Shown here piece after piece: positions 42,961 to 52,361 of a stretch of 64,000 bases of DNA; within the stretch, counting starts at the first letter, position 1, and each line of letters opens with the position of its first letter. This stretch comes from Sphaerisporangium corydalis (GTDB lineage: Bacteria > Actinomycetota > Actinomycetes > Streptosporangiales > Streptosporangiaceae), in contig NZ_JANZYP010000002.1 in NCBI RefSeq assembly GCF_025506355.1, positions 62,001 to 126,000 of the forward strand, in the 5' to 3' direction. A program made the position numbers and the translations under genes. The notes beneath the pieces are model-generated. The model saw only the letters and a list, made by a program, of their open reading frames with translations. It was not told the origin of the DNA and did no database searches.

Positions 42961-42993
42961 ACGCCCCGTCTCCCTTGACCGGAGACGGGGCGT
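42961..42993 (+). terminator. Terminator after the PQQ-type gene
   Basis: ACGCCCCGTCTCC and GGAGACGGGGCGT form a perfect 13-bp stem with a 7-nt loop, followed by TCT. The rest of the 357-bp gap to 43230 shows nothing else except a GGGAG ribosome site at 43221-43225. Confidence 0.8.
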
Positions 42994-43230
42994 TCTGGCC
43001 GCTCATGGTGAGGCCGCCGGATCCCCCCTGCGCGCATCGGGCTCCCCCGGAACGGGCGTCGCCCGATGCCGGCTACTTCCCGCGATGTAGATCGGCCGAT
43101 TCTCCTGCCGGTGGCGTAGCGGGCGGATACTCCCCTCGCGGGACGTCCGGCGACCTGTGATCGGCCACCATTGCGCGTATGGAAACCGTCGTCAGGTGTT
43201 CGCCCCGACCTGACTCACCAGGGAGCGGGC

Positions 43231-44058
43231 ATGACCGATAGCGAGATCGACGGCGCGGCCCTGGACGGGGTGGCGGCCACGTGCCTGTGGACGCTGCGCA
43301 ACCGCGCCGAGGAGTCGGCACACCCCGGCTCGGCGTTCCACGACCCGCTGGCGGAACTCCTCTACCGCAGGATCGACTACGACTACGAGCGGTTCGGCAA
43401 GCCAGGCCAGACCCACCCGATGCGCGCCCTCGCCCTGGACCTCGCCATCCGCGCCTACCTTGACCTGCGTCCCGACGCCACCGTGGTCGCCCTCGGCGAG
43501 GGCCTGCAGACCACGTACTGGCGCCTGGGCCGGCCCGGCGTCGACTGGCTGTCGGTGGATCTGCCACCCGTCATCGACGTGCGCACACGCCTGCTCCCGC
43601 AGGAGCCGCGCATGACCGCGATCCCGGCCTCGGCGCTGGACCGCTCGTGGATGGACGTCGCCGATCCGGGGCGTGGCGTCTTCATCTCCGCCGAGGGCCT
43701 GTTCATGTACTTCGAACGTGACCAGGTGATGTCCCTGATCGCCGACTGCGCCGCGAGGTTCCCCGGCGGGCGGCTGTTCTTCGACTCGATACCCCCGTGG
43801 TTCCGGGACAAGACGCTGAAGGGCTACCCCTTGTCGGACCGCTACACCGCGCCGCCCATGCCGTTCAGCATGTCGGTGTCGGAGGCCGCCCGCCTGCCCG
43901 CGCGGATCCCTGGCGTGTCCACCGCAGAGGACCTGCAGCCCCCGCTCGGCCGCAGGGCGTGGCGGTCGAGAACGCTGCGGAAGGTCGCGGTCCTGCCCGG
44001 CCTGCGCGACCGGCGCCCCTCGATCACCTTGCTGAACTTCGCCGCCGATGGGGGATGA
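43231..44058 (+). CDS. Class I SAM-dependent methyltransferase (TcmP/leucine carboxyl methyltransferase type)
   Basis: The 275-residue enzyme starts at ATG 43231 with GGGAG upstream. It has the LCM/PPM1-like pattern: LDGVAATCLWTLRNRA, RALALDLAIRAYL, VVALGEGLQTTYWRL (AdoMet site), WLSVDLPPVIDVR and ISAEGLFMYFERDQV. Family members methylate carboxyl groups or polyketides. No biosynthetic genes flank it, so the substrate is unknown. Confidence 0.88.
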   Translation: MTDSEIDGAALDGVAATCLWTLRNRAEESAHPGSAFHDPLAELLYRRIDYDYERFGKPGQTHPMRALALDLAIRAYLDLRPDATVVALGEGLQTTYWRLGRPGVDWLSVDLPPVIDVRTRLLPQEPRMTAIPASALDRSWMDVADPGRGVFISAEGLFMYFERDQVMSLIADCAARFPGGRLFFDSIPPWFRDKTLKGYPLSDRYTAPPMPFSMSVSEAARLPARIPGVSTAEDLQPPLGRRAWRSRTLRKVAVLPGLRDRRPSITLLNFAADGG

Positions 44059-44097
44059 GACACGTCCACCGGCCTGCCACCGCGCACAAGCGATCGC

Positions 44098-44745
44098 CTA
44101 GCCGAGGTCGGCGTCGTGGACCATGATGGCGGCCTGGACCCGGTTCGCCAGTCCGAGTTTGGCCAGTACGCGGCTGACGTGCGTTTTCACCGTGGCCTCC
44201 GTCAGGCGTAGCTCACGGCCGATCTCGGCGTTGGACAGCCCCCGGGCCAGCGCCCTGATCACGTCCTCCTCCCTGCCGGTCAACCCGGCGAGCCGCCGGC
44301 GCGCGACCTCGGCCCTGGAGGGGGCGCGGGTGGCGTACGAGGCGAGCAGGCGCTTGGTCACCGACGGGGAGAGCATGGCCTGACCGCCGGCCACCGTGCG
44401 CACGGCGGCGGCGAGCTCTCGCGGCGGGGTGTCCTTGAGCAGGAATCCGACCGCGCCCAGGCGGAGCGCCTCGTGTACGTACTCGTCCAGGTCGAAGGTC
44501 GTCAGCATGACGAGCTTGGGCGGGTCCGGCAGCGAAAGGATCTGGGCGGCGGCGGTCAGGCCGTCCACACCCGGCATGCGCACGTCCATCAGCACGACCT
44601 CGGGCCGCAGCCGTCGCACCTCGGCGACCGCCGCACCGCCGTCGCGGGCCTCGCCCACGACCACCACGTCGCCCGCCGCCTCCAGGATCAACCGCAGCCC
44701 CGACCTGACGAGCTCCTCGTCGTCCACGACCAGCACTCTGATCAC
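44098..44745 (-). CDS. NarL/FixJ family response regulator
   Basis: The 215-residue regulator has a receiver domain with VVDDEE, phospho-acceptor Asp in VVLMDVRMPG and the LLKDTPP helix, then a LuxR-type HTH (LTGREEDVIRALARGLSNAEIGREL with TVKTHVSRVLAKL). It overlaps the kinase gene by ATGA. It has a short, normal N-terminus, unlike the repeat-extended regulator at 20727. Confidence 0.93.
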   Translation of the reverse strand: MIRVLVVDDEELVRSGLRLILEAAGDVVVVGEARDGGAAVAEVRRLRPEVVLMDVRMPGVDGLTAAAQILSLPDPPKLVMLTTFDLDEYVHEALRLGAVGFLLKDTPPRELAAAVRTVAGGQAMLSPSVTKRLLASYATRAPSRAEVARRRLAGLTGREEDVIRALARGLSNAEIGRELRLTEATVKTHVSRVLAKLGLANRVQAAIMVHDADLG

Positions 44746-45848
44746 GCCGGGATCCTCGCGTTCACCAGGAAGCCGCCGTCGTCCCTCACGTTGGTGCGCA
44801 GCGTACCGCCCAGCAGTTCGACGCGTTCCCGCAGCCCGACCAGCCCCCAGCCCGCGCCGGTCAGCTCATCGCGCGGTGCCTCCGGCGCGTCGTTGCGGAC
44901 CTCCACCTCCAGCTCGCCGGGCCCGTACCGGATGCGCACGTCCGTGCCGACGTTCCCGGCGTGTTTGTGCACGTTGGTGAGGGCTTCCTGGACCACCCGG
45001 TAGACGGTCCGCTCGACGGTCGCCTCCAGTGATCGCGCCTCACCCTCGTCGTGCCTGGTCACGGCTATGCCCAGGGCACGGGACTGGTCGAGCAGCCGAT
45101 CGAGATCACCGAGCGTGGGCGGCGGCCGCACCTCCCGTACGGGCGAGCGCAGCACGCCGAGGATCTCGCGCAGGTTCCCCAGCGCCTCACGGCCGATCCC
45201 GCCGATCAGCGCGGCGGCCTGGACCGTTTCCTCGTCGGCCGCCCGCACCTCCAGCGCGCCCGCGTGCAGCACGATCAGCGAGACGCGGTGTGCGACCACA
45301 TCGTGCATCTCCCGTGCGATCCGGGCCCGCTCCTGACCTCTGGCCTGCTCGGCCCGCATGACCTGCTCGTGTTCCAGCCGTTCCGCCCGCTCCCCGGCCG
45401 CCTCCAGCACCTCGCGTCTGGCCCGGACCCAGAGCCCCAGGGCCAGCGGCAGCACCATGGTGGCGAGCGCCGTCAACGCGGCGTTGCTCAGGGTGGCGGT
45501 CATCATCTCCCGCAGCCCGCCCTCGTACACGCCCACCGCCGCGGCGGCCCCGCACACGCCCAGGCAGCCGCCGAGGTACGCGGCGATGCCGCTACGCCTG
45601 CTCAATGTCAGGCCCGCGTGGTACGAGGCGACCAGAAGCGGCGGCCACATCGCCAGCCAGACGTACCCGATCGCGCCCACCGCGGCCAGTTCCCACCACG
45701 ACCACCGCACCCGCCAGGCGGCCAGGCCCGCGACGGCGGCGACCGTGATCAGTACCGGAAGCGGCAGGCTCGACGGCACCCCCGCCTGTCCCTGGACCAC
45801 GAACAGCGAGACCGCGAACACACCTCCGCCGAGCAGGACGAATCGCAC
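44742..45848 (-). CDS. Sensor histidine kinase, NarL/DesK-type
   Basis: The protein of about 368 residues has some five membrane segments, a HisKA_3 domain with the His in RIAREMHDVVAHRVSLIVLH, and an ATPase domain with YRVVQEALTNVHKHAG and GWGLVGLRERV. Its start is uncertain: GTG 45848 is chosen because it leaves a normal promoter space to the divergent hydrolase gene, but an ATG at 45923 is possible. It pairs with the regulator at 44098-44745. Confidence 0.88.
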   Translation of the reverse strand: MRFVLLGGGVFAVSLFVVQGQAGVPSSLPLPVLITVAAVAGLAAWRVRWSWWELAAVGAIGYVWLAMWPPLLVASYHAGLTLSRRSGIAAYLGGCLGVCGAAAAVGVYEGGLREMMTATLSNAALTALATMVLPLALGLWVRARREVLEAAGERAERLEHEQVMRAEQARGQERARIAREMHDVVAHRVSLIVLHAGALEVRAADEETVQAAALIGGIGREALGNLREILGVLRSPVREVRPPPTLGDLDRLLDQSRALGIAVTRHDEGEARSLEATVERTVYRVVQEALTNVHKHAGNVGTDVRIRYGPGELEVEVRNDAPEAPRDELTGAGWGLVGLRERVELLGGTLRTNVRDDGGFLVNARIPA

Positions 45849-45958
45849 GCTCCCCAGCGTATGAGGAGGCCGGAAAGGAGGTGTACGACGAAAGTAGTAC
45901 AAGCCAAACGACGATCGGGCCATCTCACCCGGCGTACCGGTGCCCGAGCGTGGGCCTC

Positions 45959-47110
45959 ATGCGAAGAACCCTTGCCATGGCGTCGTTGATCGCCCTGACC
46001 GCCCTGACCGGCACCACCCAGGCTCAAGCCCACACCGCCGCCAGTACCGGCGCCACCCAAGCCCGAACCGCCGCTGATACCGGCGCCACCCAAGCCCAAG
46101 CCCAAGCCCCCGCTCCGGCCCTTCCGAAGCCGACCGGCTCCGCGCCCGTCGGCACGACCAGGCTTCACCTGGTCGACGCGAGCCGCCCCGACCCGTGGAA
46201 TCCCGAGGCGACCGAACGCGAGCTCATGGTCTCGCTCTGGTACCCGGCGAAGAGGCCCACGGGCAGGCCCGCGCCCTACATGACGCCCCAGGAGTCGGCC
46301 GCGGTCCTGAAAAACTTCCCGGACGTCGCTCCCGACGCGGCCACCAAGGTCAGGACGTACGCCGGTCTCGGCGCCCCGGTCAAAGCGGGCAGGCTGCCCC
46401 TGGTCATCATGTCGCCCGGTTTCTCCTTCCCGCGCGCCACCGTGACCTCGCTGGCCGAGGACCTCGCCAGCAGGGGGTACCTGGTGGCGGGGGTAGAGCA
46501 CACGTACGAGTCGGTCGCCACCACGTTCCCCGACGGCAGGACCACCTCGTGCCTGGCCTGCGTGAAGGGTCAGGACGGCGCCAAGGTGGCCGCCAGCCGG
46601 GTGAAGGACGTGCGATTCGTCCTCGGCGAACTGACCAAGGGCCGCTGGGGACGGGCGATCGACCGCTCGAAGATCGCCATGGTGGGCCATTCCATGGGAG
46701 GGTACGCCACCGCCCAGACCATGCTCGCCGACCCCCGGATCAGGGCCGGCGTCAACCTGGACGGCACCTTCAAGCTGGAGCAGCCGCTCGACCGGCCGTT
46801 CATGCTGTTCGGGGCGCCGGCGTCGCACACACCGGACGGCACCGACCGGTCCTGGCGGACGGCCTGGCCGAACCTGACGGGCTGGAAGCGCTGGGTGACC
46901 GTGGCCGGGACCGATCACTCGGCCTTCGTCGACTACGCCGTGGTCCGGCCACAGCTCGGCATTCCGGCGCAGGAGCTCGACGGCGAGCGGGCGTTGCGGA
47001 TCACCCGCGCCTACCTGGCCGCCTTCCTCGACCGGCACCTTCTCGGCAAGCGCACGCCGGTCGGGACCTACCCCGAGGTCACCGACCACTCGCGGGAGGT
47101 GGCTTCATAG
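45959..47110 (+). CDS. Secreted alpha/beta hydrolase (PAF-acetylhydrolase/lipase-like)
   Basis: The 383-residue protein has a signal peptide (about 1-28) and a repeat-like Ala/Thr/Gln spacer in which TGATQAxTAA units recur. The hydrolase domain resembles the PAF-acetylhydrolase type II family: LPLVIMSPGFSFPRAT near the oxyanion hole, the nucleophile in MVGHSMGGYAT, the acid in NLDGTF and the His in AGTDHSAFVDY. It probably cleaves lipid or polymer esters outside the cell. It is divergent from the two-component genes, which may control it. Confidence 0.88.
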   Translation: MRRTLAMASLIALTALTGTTQAQAHTAASTGATQARTAADTGATQAQAQAPAPALPKPTGSAPVGTTRLHLVDASRPDPWNPEATERELMVSLWYPAKRPTGRPAPYMTPQESAAVLKNFPDVAPDAATKVRTYAGLGAPVKAGRLPLVIMSPGFSFPRATVTSLAEDLASRGYLVAGVEHTYESVATTFPDGRTTSCLACVKGQDGAKVAASRVKDVRFVLGELTKGRWGRAIDRSKIAMVGHSMGGYATAQTMLADPRIRAGVNLDGTFKLEQPLDRPFMLFGAPASHTPDGTDRSWRTAWPNLTGWKRWVTVAGTDHSAFVDYAVVRPQLGIPAQELDGERALRITRAYLAAFLDRHLLGKRTPVGTYPEVTDHSREVAS

Positions 47111-47120
47111 CGCCTCCTGC

Positions 47121-47156
47121 GGAGCCCGCTGCCGCCTGCGTGCGGCAGCGGGCTCC
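47121..47156. terminator. Bidirectional terminator
   Basis: GGAGCCCGCTGCCG and CGGCAGCGGGCTCC form a perfect 14-bp stem with an 8-nt loop. It lies between the convergent hydrolase and MarR genes. Confidence 0.8.
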
Positions 47157-47163
47157 CGCATTC

Positions 47164-47652
47164 TCACATGTCGCGAGATGAACGAAGATGCGCGCGGAGC
47201 GTCGCGGCGACCTCGCCTGTCGTGGCGAGCTGGTCCGGCGTGAGCGCGTCGACGAAGAGCTCGCGGACGGCACGCAGATGCGGCACGGTGGCTCGGTGGA
47301 ACGCCTCGGCGCCGGTGGGGGTGAGCACGATCTCGGCGCCGCGGTTGTCGGTGGCGCAGTCGTCGCGGCGGATGAGCGCGCGCTTCTCCATGCGGCCGAG
47401 GTGGTGGGACAGCCGGCTGCGGTCCCATCGGATGTGCGCCGCGAGTTCGGACGAGCGCATCCGCTCGTCGCGGGCCTCGCTGAGGGCGAGCAGCACCGAG
47501 TAGTCGCCGGGCGACAGCGCGGACTCGCTCTGCAGCCGTGAGGTGAGCACGGACCTGAGGGCCTCCGTGGTCTCGATGAAGTCGCGCCAGATCCGCAGCT
47601 CCTCCGTGGTCGGAAGCTGCCGTCTGCGCTGCTGAGGTGTGTCCCTTGTCAT
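47164..47652 (-). CDS. MarR family transcriptional regulator
   Basis: The 162-residue protein starts at ATG 47652 with GGAGG upstream. It has the MarR winged helix MRSSELAAHIRWDRSRLSHHLGRMEKRALI and the wing DCATDNRGAEIVLT. Two identical TTGACATGTCAA sites at 47664-47705 lie between it and the divergent LLM oxidoreductase gene, so it very likely represses both. Confidence 0.92.
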   Translation of the reverse strand: MTRDTPQQRRRQLPTTEELRIWRDFIETTEALRSVLTSRLQSESALSPGDYSVLLALSEARDERMRSSELAAHIRWDRSRLSHHLGRMEKRALIRRDDCATDNRGAEIVLTPTGAEAFHRATVPHLRAVRELFVDALTPDQLATTGEVAATLRAHLRSSRDM

Positions 47653-47663
47653 CCCGCCTCCAG

Positions 47664-47705
47664 TTGACATGTCAATCATATCGTGGCACATAATTGACAT
47701 GTCAA
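47664..47705. promoter_or_regulatory. Double MarR operator TTGACATGTCAA
   Basis: Two perfect 12-bp palindromes, TTGACATGTCAA, at 47664-47675 and 47694-47705 have centres 30 bp apart. Including one flanking base each, the left site is the exact reverse complement of the right. The first is 12 bp from the MarR start. The symmetry suggests cooperative binding of two dimers to shut both divergent promoters. Confidence 0.75.
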
Positions 47706-47775
47706 CCAGATGGGTCACTACACGGCCGCGAGGTCGCCCCGCGCGTACGGGAACTACTCACCACGGAGCCCAGCA

Positions 47776-48807
47776 ATGTCTGAAGTCCTGTTCGGCCTCG
47801 ACACCTTCGGCGACGTCCCTGAGGACGACTCCGGCCGGCCGATCTCCTACGCCGCCGCGATCCGGCAGGTCGTCGACGAGGCGGTGCTGGCCGACGACCT
47901 CGGCGTCGACGCCATCGCCGTCGGCGAGCACCACCGGCCCGAGTACTCGGTGTCGACCCCGGAGACCGTGCTCGCCGGCATCGCCACGCGCACCTCACGC
48001 ATCCGCCTCGGCTCCGGTGTGACCGTGCTGAGCTCGGACGATCCGGTCCGGGTGTTCCAGCGCTTCGCCACCGTGGACGCGCTGTCTAACGGCCGGGCCG
48101 AGGTCATCCTCGGACGCGGCTCGTTCACCGAGTCCTTCCCGCTGTTCGGCTACGACCTGGCCGACTACGACGTGCTGTTCGAGGAGAAGATCGAGCTCTT
48201 CGTCTCGCTGCTCGACGAGCGGCCGGTCACCTGGAGCGGCACCGTGCGCGCCCCGCTCGACCACGCCGACGTCTATCCGAAGACCGAGTCGGGGCGCCTC
48301 ACCACCTGGGTGGGCGTCGGCGGTTCGCCGCAGTCGGTCGTGCGCACCGCACGGTATGACCTGCCGCTCATGCTCGCGATCATCGGCGGCCGGCCCGAGC
48401 GCTTCGCGCCCTACATCGACCTGTACCGGCGAGCCGCCGACCAGTTCGGCACGACCGCGCATCCGGTCGGGATGCACTCGCCGGGCTTCATCGCCGACAC
48501 CGACGAGGAGGCCAAGGAGGTGTTCTGGCCGCACTACCGGGTCATCCGCGACCGGATCGGCGCCCTGCGCGGCTGGCCGCCCATCCGGCGCGAGGAGTTC
48601 GACGCCGATGTCGAGCACGGGTCCCTCTACATCGGCTCACCGCAGACCGTCGCCCACAAGATCGCCCGTACGATCCGCACGCTCGGCGTCGGCCGGTTCG
48701 ACCTCATCTACACCGCGGGAGCCCAGCCGGTCAGCGCCCGCCTGCGCGCCGTCGAGCTCTACGGCACGAAGGTGATCCCCATGGTCCGCGACATCCTCGC
48801 CACCTGA
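47776..48807 (+). CDS. LLM class flavin-dependent oxidoreductase
   Basis: The 343-residue protein has the luciferase-like TIM barrel: [64 protein letters not shown] and [11 protein letters not shown]. These enzymes use FMNH2 or F420H2. It is followed 26 bp later by an F420-reductase-like gene, which favours a linked flavin/F420 function. Its promoter carries a double MarR operator, so it should be inducible. Start at ATG 47776 with ACGGAG upstream. Confidence 0.9.
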   Translation: MSEVLFGLDTFGDVPEDDSGRPISYAAAIRQVVDEAVLADDLGVDAIAVGEHHRPEYSVSTPETVLAGIATRTSRIRLGSGVTVLSSDDPVRVFQRFATVDALSNGRAEVILGRGSFTESFPLFGYDLADYDVLFEEKIELFVSLLDERPVTWSGTVRAPLDHADVYPKTESGRLTTWVGVGGSPQSVVRTARYDLPLMLAIIGGRPERFAPYIDLYRRAADQFGTTAHPVGMHSPGFIADTDEEAKEVFWPHYRVIRDRIGALRGWPPIRREEFDADVEHGSLYIGSPQTVAHKIARTIRTLGVGRFDLIYTAGAQPVSARLRAVELYGTKVIPMVRDILAT

Positions 48808-48833
48808 CCCCCACGAACCCGGACGGACCGACC

Positions 48834-49604
48834 ATGACCGACACCACCCGAACGCTCGGCATCCTCGGCGCCGGCAAGCTGGGCACCGTGCTCGCCCGGC
48901 TCGCCCTGGCCGCCGGCTACGAGGTGCTCATCGCCGGCTCCGGCGACCCCGCGAAAATCGCGCTCACGATCGACGTCCTCACCCCCGGAGCGGTCGCCAC
49001 GACCGCCGCCGACGCCGCGGCGCGTGCCGACGTCGTCATCCTCGCCCTCCCGCTCGGCAAGTACCGCGCCATTCCCGCGGACGCGCTGCGCGGCAAGCTC
49101 GTCATCGACGCCATGAACTACTGGTGGGAGGTGGACGGCATCCGGGACGACCTCACCGACCCGCGCACCTCCACCAGCGAGATCGTCCAGGCGTTCCTTC
49201 CCGGCTCCCGTGTCGTCAAGGCCTTCAACCATGTGGGCTACCACGACATCGAGGACGAAGCCCGTCCCAGCGGAGAATCCGGCCGCACAGCGGTCGCGAT
49301 CGCCGGCGACGACCCCACCGACCTCGCCGAAGCCGCCTCTCTCGTCGACGCCCTCGGCTTCGACCCGATCATCGCCGGCCCGCTGGCCGAAGGTATCCGC
49401 TTCGAACCGGGCACCGAGCTCTTCGGCGCCGACGTGGACGCCGGCGAGGTCCGGACCAGGCTCGACCGGTTCACGGAAACGGAACGTGGGCTGGCCATCG
49501 CCCGCGCCCGTGCCGAGCCGCCGGGACCGAAGGCTCCGCCGCGGGACAGGCCCGGCCGCCCATCCTTGGCCGTACCGCGGACGATCGCTCCACGACTCCC
49601 ATGA
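48834..49604 (+). CDS. NADPH-dependent F420 reductase-like protein
   Basis: The 256-residue protein starts with the Rossmann motif [18 protein letters not shown] and continues with an FNO-type pattern: [27 protein letters not shown] and [17 protein letters not shown]. Fno enzymes pass hydride between NADPH and F420. The last 40 residues are Pro/Arg-rich and appear non-domain. It is probably co-transcribed with the LLM enzyme and could supply its reduced cofactor. Confidence 0.85.
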   Translation: MTDTTRTLGILGAGKLGTVLARLALAAGYEVLIAGSGDPAKIALTIDVLTPGAVATTAADAAARADVVILALPLGKYRAIPADALRGKLVIDAMNYWWEVDGIRDDLTDPRTSTSEIVQAFLPGSRVVKAFNHVGYHDIEDEARPSGESGRTAVAIAGDDPTDLAEAASLVDALGFDPIIAGPLAEGIRFEPGTELFGADVDAGEVRTRLDRFTETERGLAIARARAEPPGPKAPPRDRPGRPSLAVPRTIAPRLP

Positions 49605-49670
49605 CCAGTGACTGAGCGGCGGCGTTCGTACGCGATCAGGTCGCCGGGCGGGGGCTTCATGGTTGCTGCT

Positions 49671-50867
49671 CTACGCCGGCTCCTTGACGGCCGCGCCCTC
49701 ACCGACCCGCTCCCGCATGACGCGGCGGCGCCGGGCCGGCAGCCCGAGCGTCGGGTTGGCGACGCTCCAGACGGCGCCCTTGCAGACCAGCTCCTTGTAC
49801 ACGGCGGCGAGCCGTCCGGTCAGTACCGCCCGCACGGCGCGGTCGTCGGCGGTGACGTACTGGATCAACCCTTCCTTGCGGCCCAGTGAGATGCACTGGT
49901 TGAAGTAGCGAATCGGAGCGTTCGGCAGCTTGTGACCGGTCAAGCGTGCCGCGATCGCGTCGGCGGCCTGCCACGCGACCGGAATTCCCGAGGCGCACGA
50001 CATCCGCAACGGCTTGTCCCCGGGACCGATCACCATGGCCGCGTCGCCGACGACGTACACCTCCGGGTGCGAAACCGAGCGCATGGTCCCGTCGACCACG
50101 ATCTGGCCGGCGCCGGTGACCTCCAGGGTGGTCGCCTTCGCGATCGGGTGGACCGCGAAACCGGCGGTCCACACGGTGACCTCGGCCGGGACGGGCTCGC
50201 CGTCGGCGATGGAGACGCGGTCGGCTTCGACACCGACGACGGCGGCGTGCTCGTGCACGGTGATCCCAAGCCTGCCGAAGACCTTCCGCAGGTGGTCGCG
50301 CCCCTTGGGCGAGAGCCAGTCGCCGAGGCCGCCGCGGGCGACGAGGGCGACGTCGAGGTCCGGGCGGGTCTCGGCGATCTCGGCCGTGGCCTCCAGACCG
50401 GTGAGGCCGGCGCCGACGACGACCACGGTCCGCCCGGCGTCGAGGCCGGCCAGGCGCTCGCGCAGCCGGCCTGCTCCGGGCCGGCCGGCGATCTCATAGG
50501 CGTGCTCGGCGGTCCCCGGCACGCCTTGGCTGTTCCAGCCGCTGCCGAGGGCGTAGACGAGCGTGTCGTAGGCGAGTTCTTCGGCGCCGTCCGCGTCGAC
50601 GACGGCGACGGTCCTGCGGTCGACGTCGACACCGGTGACCTTCGCGAGCCTCATGTGGACGCCGCTGCCCGCGAACATCTCGTTGAACGGCCGGGGTTCG
50701 AGGTCCTGGCCGGCCGCCAGCTGGTGCATGCGGACGCGTTCGACGAAGTCGGGCTCGGCGTTGACGAGGGTGATGGCGACGTCCTCGCGGCGGAGCCGCT
50801 TCGCGAGACGGCCGGCGGCGATGGCTCCGGTGTATCCGGCTCCGAGGACGATGATGCGGTGCCGCAT
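49671..50867 (-). CDS. FAD-dependent oxidoreductase (NDH-2-like)
   Basis: The 398-residue protein has the FAD motif IIVLGAGYTGAIAAGRL, the NAD(P) motif TVVVVGAGLTGLEATAEIA and the second FAD motif EVYVVGDAAMV. No redox disulfide is present. It resembles type-II NADH dehydrogenases. The ECF41-type sigma gene lies 92 bp upstream on the same strand; sigma factors of this group often control an adjacent oxidoreductase-like gene. Between them is the palindrome TTCCTGACAGGAA, which on this strand contains TGTCA, part of the ECF41 -35 pattern. Confidence 0.85.
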   Translation of the reverse strand: MRHRIIVLGAGYTGAIAAGRLAKRLRREDVAITLVNAEPDFVERVRMHQLAAGQDLEPRPFNEMFAGSGVHMRLAKVTGVDVDRRTVAVVDADGAEELAYDTLVYALGSGWNSQGVPGTAEHAYEIAGRPGAGRLRERLAGLDAGRTVVVVGAGLTGLEATAEIAETRPDLDVALVARGGLGDWLSPKGRDHLRKVFGRLGITVHEHAAVVGVEADRVSIADGEPVPAEVTVWTAGFAVHPIAKATTLEVTGAGQIVVDGTMRSVSHPEVYVVGDAAMVIGPGDKPLRMSCASGIPVAWQAADAIAARLTGHKLPNAPIRYFNQCISLGRKEGLIQYVTADDRAVRAVLTGRLAAVYKELVCKGAVWSVANPTLGLPARRRRVMRERVGEGAAVKEPA

Positions 50868-50959
50868 GTCCCTGCTCCTGTCTTCACGGGTTTGCCACCT
50901 GAACCGGATGGCCCGCCATTTCCTGACAGGAACGCGATGTGAACCACCTCACATGGCGA

Positions 50960-51904
50960 TCAGAAGGCGTGGAACAGAGGCTGCCTCTGGTCCGCGGCCG
51001 CCCAGCGTGCGGTCGCGCGTTCGAGCTTGTCGGGGTTGACCTGGTTGCGGACCGCGGCGATGCCTTCGGCGGTGACCTCCAGGCACATGACGCCGACGAC
51101 CCGGCCATCCACGACGGCCACGACGGCGGGGTCGCCGTTGGCCGTCCAGGCGTAGAGCCCGGGCGCGCCCCCGGCGAGGGCGCGCTTGGCCTCGCCGGGT
51201 TTGAACAGGCCCCGCAGGAACTTCGCGACCGCGACGGCGCCCTCGACCGCTTTGACGCGGGCCGGGATCTTCCCGCCGCCGTCGCCGACCGAAATGGCGT
51301 CCTCGGTGAGCAGGCGCACGAGCCGCTCGGTCTGGCCGCTGGCGGCGGCCGCCAGGAACTCCTCGACGATGCGCCGGGCGGCGGCCTCGTCGATCTCGAT
51401 ACGGGCCTTCCCGTCCGCGACGTGCTTCTTCGCGCGAAAGAAGATCTGCTGGCTGGCGGCCTCGGAGATGTCGAGGATCTCGGCGACCTCCCGGTGGGGG
51501 TACGCGAACGCCTCCCGCAGCACGTACACCGCCCGCTCGTTGGGGGAGAGGCGCTCCATGAGGGTGAGGACCGCGTACGAGACCGATTCGCGCTGCTCGG
51601 CGATGTCGGCCGGACCGAGCATCGGGTCTCCGGCGAGCAGCGGCTCAGGAAGCCACCTGCCCACATAGGTCTCGCGGCGCGCCCGCGCGGAGGCGAGCTG
51701 GTTGAGGCTCAGATTGGTGAGGACCTTCGTCAGCCAGGCCTCGGGAACCTCGATGCGGTCGATATCGGCGGCCTGCCAGCGCAGGAACGTCTCCTGCACA
51801 ACGTCCTCTGCCTCCCCCGCGGAACCGAGGAGGCGGTAGGCGATGGCCTCCAGACGCGGCCTGGCAGCCTCGAACCGGTCAACGTCATCCACACTCAAGG
51901 CCAC
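50960..51904 (-). CDS. ECF41-type RNA polymerase sigma factor with SnoaL-like C-terminal extension
   Basis: The 314-residue protein has sigma2 (AYRLLGSAGEAEDVVQETFLRW) and sigma4 (LTLMERLSPNERAVYVLREAF with HREVAEILDISEAASQQIFFRAKK) regions and a C-terminal NTF2-like domain. The ECF41 signatures WLPEP, DGGGK and NPDKL are all present (GRWLPEPLL, GDGGGKIPA, VNPDKLER). In this group the extension modulates activity in place of an anti-sigma factor. The gene next in line is an NDH-2-like enzyme, its likely target. Confidence 0.93.
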   Translation of the reverse strand: MALSVDDVDRFEAARPRLEAIAYRLLGSAGEAEDVVQETFLRWQAADIDRIEVPEAWLTKVLTNLSLNQLASARARRETYVGRWLPEPLLAGDPMLGPADIAEQRESVSYAVLTLMERLSPNERAVYVLREAFAYPHREVAEILDISEAASQQIFFRAKKHVADGKARIEIDEAAARRIVEEFLAAAASGQTERLVRLLTEDAISVGDGGGKIPARVKAVEGAVAVAKFLRGLFKPGEAKRALAGGAPGLYAWTANGDPAVVAVVDGRVVGVMCLEVTAEGIAAVRNQVNPDKLERATARWAAADQRQPLFHAF

Positions 51905-51947
51905 CGCCCGAGCCTAACCCGCATGGCGCCGACACCATCATCACCCC

Positions 51948-52025
51948 GGCCTGCCCACCTCGGTCGCCATCAGCGCGGCCAACCTCCACGACAGCAAGGC
52001 ACCGGAACCGGTGATCAGAATTCCG
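51948..52025 (+). pseudogene. Transposase relic (IS5-like DDE type)
   Basis: In one frame this stretch reads GLPTSVAISAANLHDSKAP followed by EPVIRIPRG, which matches the SxANxHDS...L..L(V)RGIP segment of IS5-family transposases common in actinomycetes. Nothing recognisable flanks it, and the ends of the element are gone. It is a short fossil. The match is by eye and moderate. Confidence 0.5.
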
Positions 52026-52043
52026 CGTGGCGTAGCGCTGAGA

Positions 52044-52361
52044 TCACCTCGTCTGGGCTCCGTCGGACATTCTCTGGTCATTGCTGAAATCGCAGCGGGC
52101 AACCGAGCCGTACGCGTCACCCGCAGGTCTCCATGCGCCGTAACGGTCGTAGTAGGTGTACGGATAACCGTTGTTGTCCAGGCAGCGAATGGTCGCCCGG
52201 AACTCGCCACCACCGGACGATCCGCACGTCCACCTCGCTGACCAGTTCGTATAGCTGGCCCGAGTGCACGGCCCGGCCGCCTGCGCGGCCTCGGCCGTCA
52301 CAGCGATCCCTGTCGAGGCGAGAAACAGGCCGACCAGCGTATGGGTAATGACTTTCCGCAC
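52044..52361 (-). CDS. Small secreted protein
   Basis: The protein of 105 residues starts at GTG 52361 with GGAGG five bases upstream (an ATG eight codons earlier lacks a site). A signal peptide (RKVITHTLVGLFLASTGIAV to about residue 30) is followed by about 75 mature residues with four Cys (GPCTRAS, WTCGSS, IRCLDN, ARCDF), which could form two disulfides, and aromatic-rich strands. The pattern resembles small secreted carbohydrate- or wall-associated proteins, but no family is recognised. Function unknown. Confidence 0.72.
   Translation of the reverse strand: MRKVITHTLVGLFLASTGIAVTAEAAQAAGPCTRASYTNWSARWTCGSSGGGEFRATIRCLDNNGYPYTYYDRYGAWRPAGDAYGSVARCDFSNDQRMSDGAQTR

Noticed and set aside
49671-50867. 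Classification as a thioredoxin reductase-like enzyme
   Set aside because: There is no CxxC redox motif, and the FAD/NAD motif spacing fits the NDH-2-like group.
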